Origin: Glycomyces xiaoerkulensis
GTDB taxonomy: Bacteria; Actinomycetota; Actinomycetes; Mycobacteriales; Micromonosporaceae
Direction: 5' to 3'
Length of the DNA: 64,000 nt
Assembly: GCF_002798405.1 (NCBI RefSeq)
Contig: NZ_PGGV01000029.1
Location: forward strand, 62,001 to 126,000
The notes below the pieces were generated by a model. That model saw only the letters and a list, made by a program, of their open reading frames with translations, made no database searches and had not been told where the DNA came from. Position numbers and translations under genes: made by a program. Of this stretch, positions 62,941 through 64,000 are shown in pieces (the stretch's first letter is position 1; each line of letters begins with the position of its first letter).

Positions 62941-63885
62941 ATGGACCCCCTGAGTGAACTCCTCGGCGGCATCCGGGCCGAAGGCGCGGTCATCAGCGAG
63001 GCGCTGCTGGAGGCGCCGTGGACCATCCGCTTCGAGGACGAGGCGCCCCTGACCATGCTCACCTTCGCCCGCGGCGGCGCCACGCTGCTCACCGCCGACG
63101 GCACCGAGACCGAGGTCTCCGCCGGCCAGACCGCCGTGGTGCGGGGGCCGAAGCCGTTCCTGCTGGCAGACGCCCCCGATTCGGCCGACCGGCCCCACAC
63201 CGAATACCGCGTGTCCTGCTTCGAGCCCGGTGCGGACGAGCAGTGCGCGGCGTTCGACTTCGGCGAGGGCCGGTGGGGCAACGCCGAGGCCGGCGCCACG
63301 GCCGTGTTCGTCGGCGCCTACCGGGCGATCGGGCGCCGCCACGAGCGCCTGCTGCGGGCCCTGCCGCCGACCCTGGTCATCGACGATCCGTCGGAGGTGT
63401 GCGGGTGGCTCGAGGAGGCCGTGACCGAGGCCGGCGACCGCAGGCCCGGCTCCCAGGCGCTGGTCGACCGGCTCTTCGACTGGGGCCTGGTCTGCACCAT
63501 CCGCTCCTGGTTCGACCGGGAGGGGCCCCAGGCCCCGGCCTGGTACCGCGGCTTCGCCGACGAGGTGGTCGGCCCGGCGCTGCGGGCGATCCACGCCGAG
63601 CCGTCACGGCCGTGGACCGTCGCGGCCCTGGCCGCGGAGTCCCGCGTGTCGCGGGCGCTGTTCGCCAGGCGGTTCACCGAGGTGATGGGCGAGGCGCCCA
63701 TGAGCTATCTGACCGTATGGCGCATGGACCTGGCCCAGGAACTGCTCACCGACACCGAGCGGACGATCGCGCAGGTGGCCAAGGCGGTCGGCTACGCCGA
63801 CGCCTTCGGCTTCAGCGCCGCGTTCAAACGCCGCCTGGGCATGCGCCCCAGCGACTTCCGCGCCGAACTCGCGGGCGCCGCTTAA
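62941..63885 (+). CDS. AraC-family transcriptional regulator with cupin domain
   Basis: A 314-residue regulator. The N-terminal AraC cupin-type sensor domain (residues 5-190) contains APLTMLTFARGGATLLTADG and the Cys-bearing stretch YRVSCFEPGADEQC. The C-terminal double helix-turn-helix (210-310) has WTVAALAAESRVSRALFARRF and the family signature TIAQVAKAVGYADAFGFSAAFKRRLGMRPSDFR. It is likely to control the divergent flavodoxin-fold reductase gene. Its stop overlaps the stop of the convergent gene at the right edge. Confidence 0.92.
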   Translation: MDPLSELLGGIRAEGAVISEALLEAPWTIRFEDEAPLTMLTFARGGATLLTADGTETEVSAGQTAVVRGPKPFLLADAPDSADRPHTEYRVSCFEPGADEQCAAFDFGEGRWGNAEAGATAVFVGAYRAIGRRHERLLRALPPTLVIDDPSEVCGWLEEAVTEAGDRRPGSQALVDRLFDWGLVCTIRSWFDREGPQAPAWYRGFADEVVGPALRAIHAEPSRPWTVAALAAESRVSRALFARRFTEVMGEAPMSYLTVWRMDLAQELLTDTERTIAQVAKAVGYADAFGFSAAFKRRLGMRPSDFRAELAGAA

Positions 63886-64000
63886 ACGGCGCCCGGGTCG
63901 CGGTTCCAGGTCCAGGCGTAGTCGGTGTCCTCGCAGTCGAGCGCCGCCTCGCACAGTTCGAGCGGCCGGAACGTGTCGACCATGACCGCCAGCTCGTCGA
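63882..64000 (-). CDS. 3' end of an unrecognised gene, cut by window edge
   Basis: The minus strand shows an open frame entering from the right and ending in TAA at 63882. The visible 38-39 residues read, in part, MVDTFRPLELCEAALDC and end YAWTWNRDPGAV. Codon use fits a real gene and the end overlaps the AraC stop, like other convergent pairs here. Too little is visible for a family call. Confidence 0.6.
   Translation of the reverse strand, partial: DELAVMVDTFRPLELCEAALDCEDTDYAWTWNRDPGAV

Overview
The window is chromosomal DNA of a high-GC Gram-positive actinobacterium. The signs are strong third-position G/C bias, many GTG and TTG starts, apparent leaderless promoters, and gene orders known from Mycobacterium and Streptomyces. 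The scattered order dapD, dapE, LOG, folP2, DivIVA-domain gene, DUF3117, htrA, tatB, mrp resembles the Rv1201c-Rv1229c region of M. tuberculosis, and amt-ffh-amidohydrolase resembles a Streptomyces locus. Cellulases together with ectoine genes would fit a soil or saline-habitat filamentous actinomycete, perhaps Glycomyces-like, but the genus is inference.

Region by region. 0-6 kb: a truncated PCMT-type methyltransferase, an ABC exporter, a secreted glycerophosphodiesterase, GNAT and VOC proteins, and MscL. 6-12.5 kb: ammonium transporter, Ffh, an amidohydrolase and two DUF4190 membrane proteins, one with a nearly identical internal repeat. 12.5-20.6 kb, mostly minus strand: VOC protein, TatB, HtrA-like protease, DUF3117, then a four-gene set of FtsK-type ATPase, coiled-coil membrane protein, DivIVA-domain membrane protein and an unknown, then an M18 aminopeptidase. 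20.7-27.6 kb: folP2, a short accessory block (VapBC-type pair, ArsR/flavin monooxygenase divergon, Uma2-family protein), and the lysine/DAP genes dapE and dapD with a LOG-family gene.

27.7-38.3 kb: a secreted GH9 cellulase, YbjQ, Mrp, PhzF-like, AMMECR1, an SDR with a changed active site, VKOR, an asparagine-synthase-like gene that lacks a stop where one is expected, and an ATP-sulfurylase-like/APS-kinase fusion. 38.5-48.5 kb: PEP carboxylase, arylamine N-acetyltransferase, a DUF457 membrane hydrolase, Mfd, a lipoprotein and MazG. 48.6-51.9 kb: a complete ectABCD operon with a clear promoter and terminator. 52-64 kb: a secreted CBM2-like protein, tRNA-Gln(CTG), a gene of lower GC, an LLM oxidoreductase, several secreted or membrane proteins including a papain-like amidase and a protein with two WXG100-like segments, a GH5 cellulase, TfoX-like protein, a flavodoxin-fold reductase with a divergent AraC regulator, and the 3' end of one more gene.

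The GH9 and GH5 cellulase genes, 32 kb apart, carry the same GTGGGAGCGTT core beside their promoters, which suggests one CebR/LacI-type regulator controls both. About ten genes begin 6-7 bases after a TANNNT-like -10 box, which suggests leaderless transcripts.
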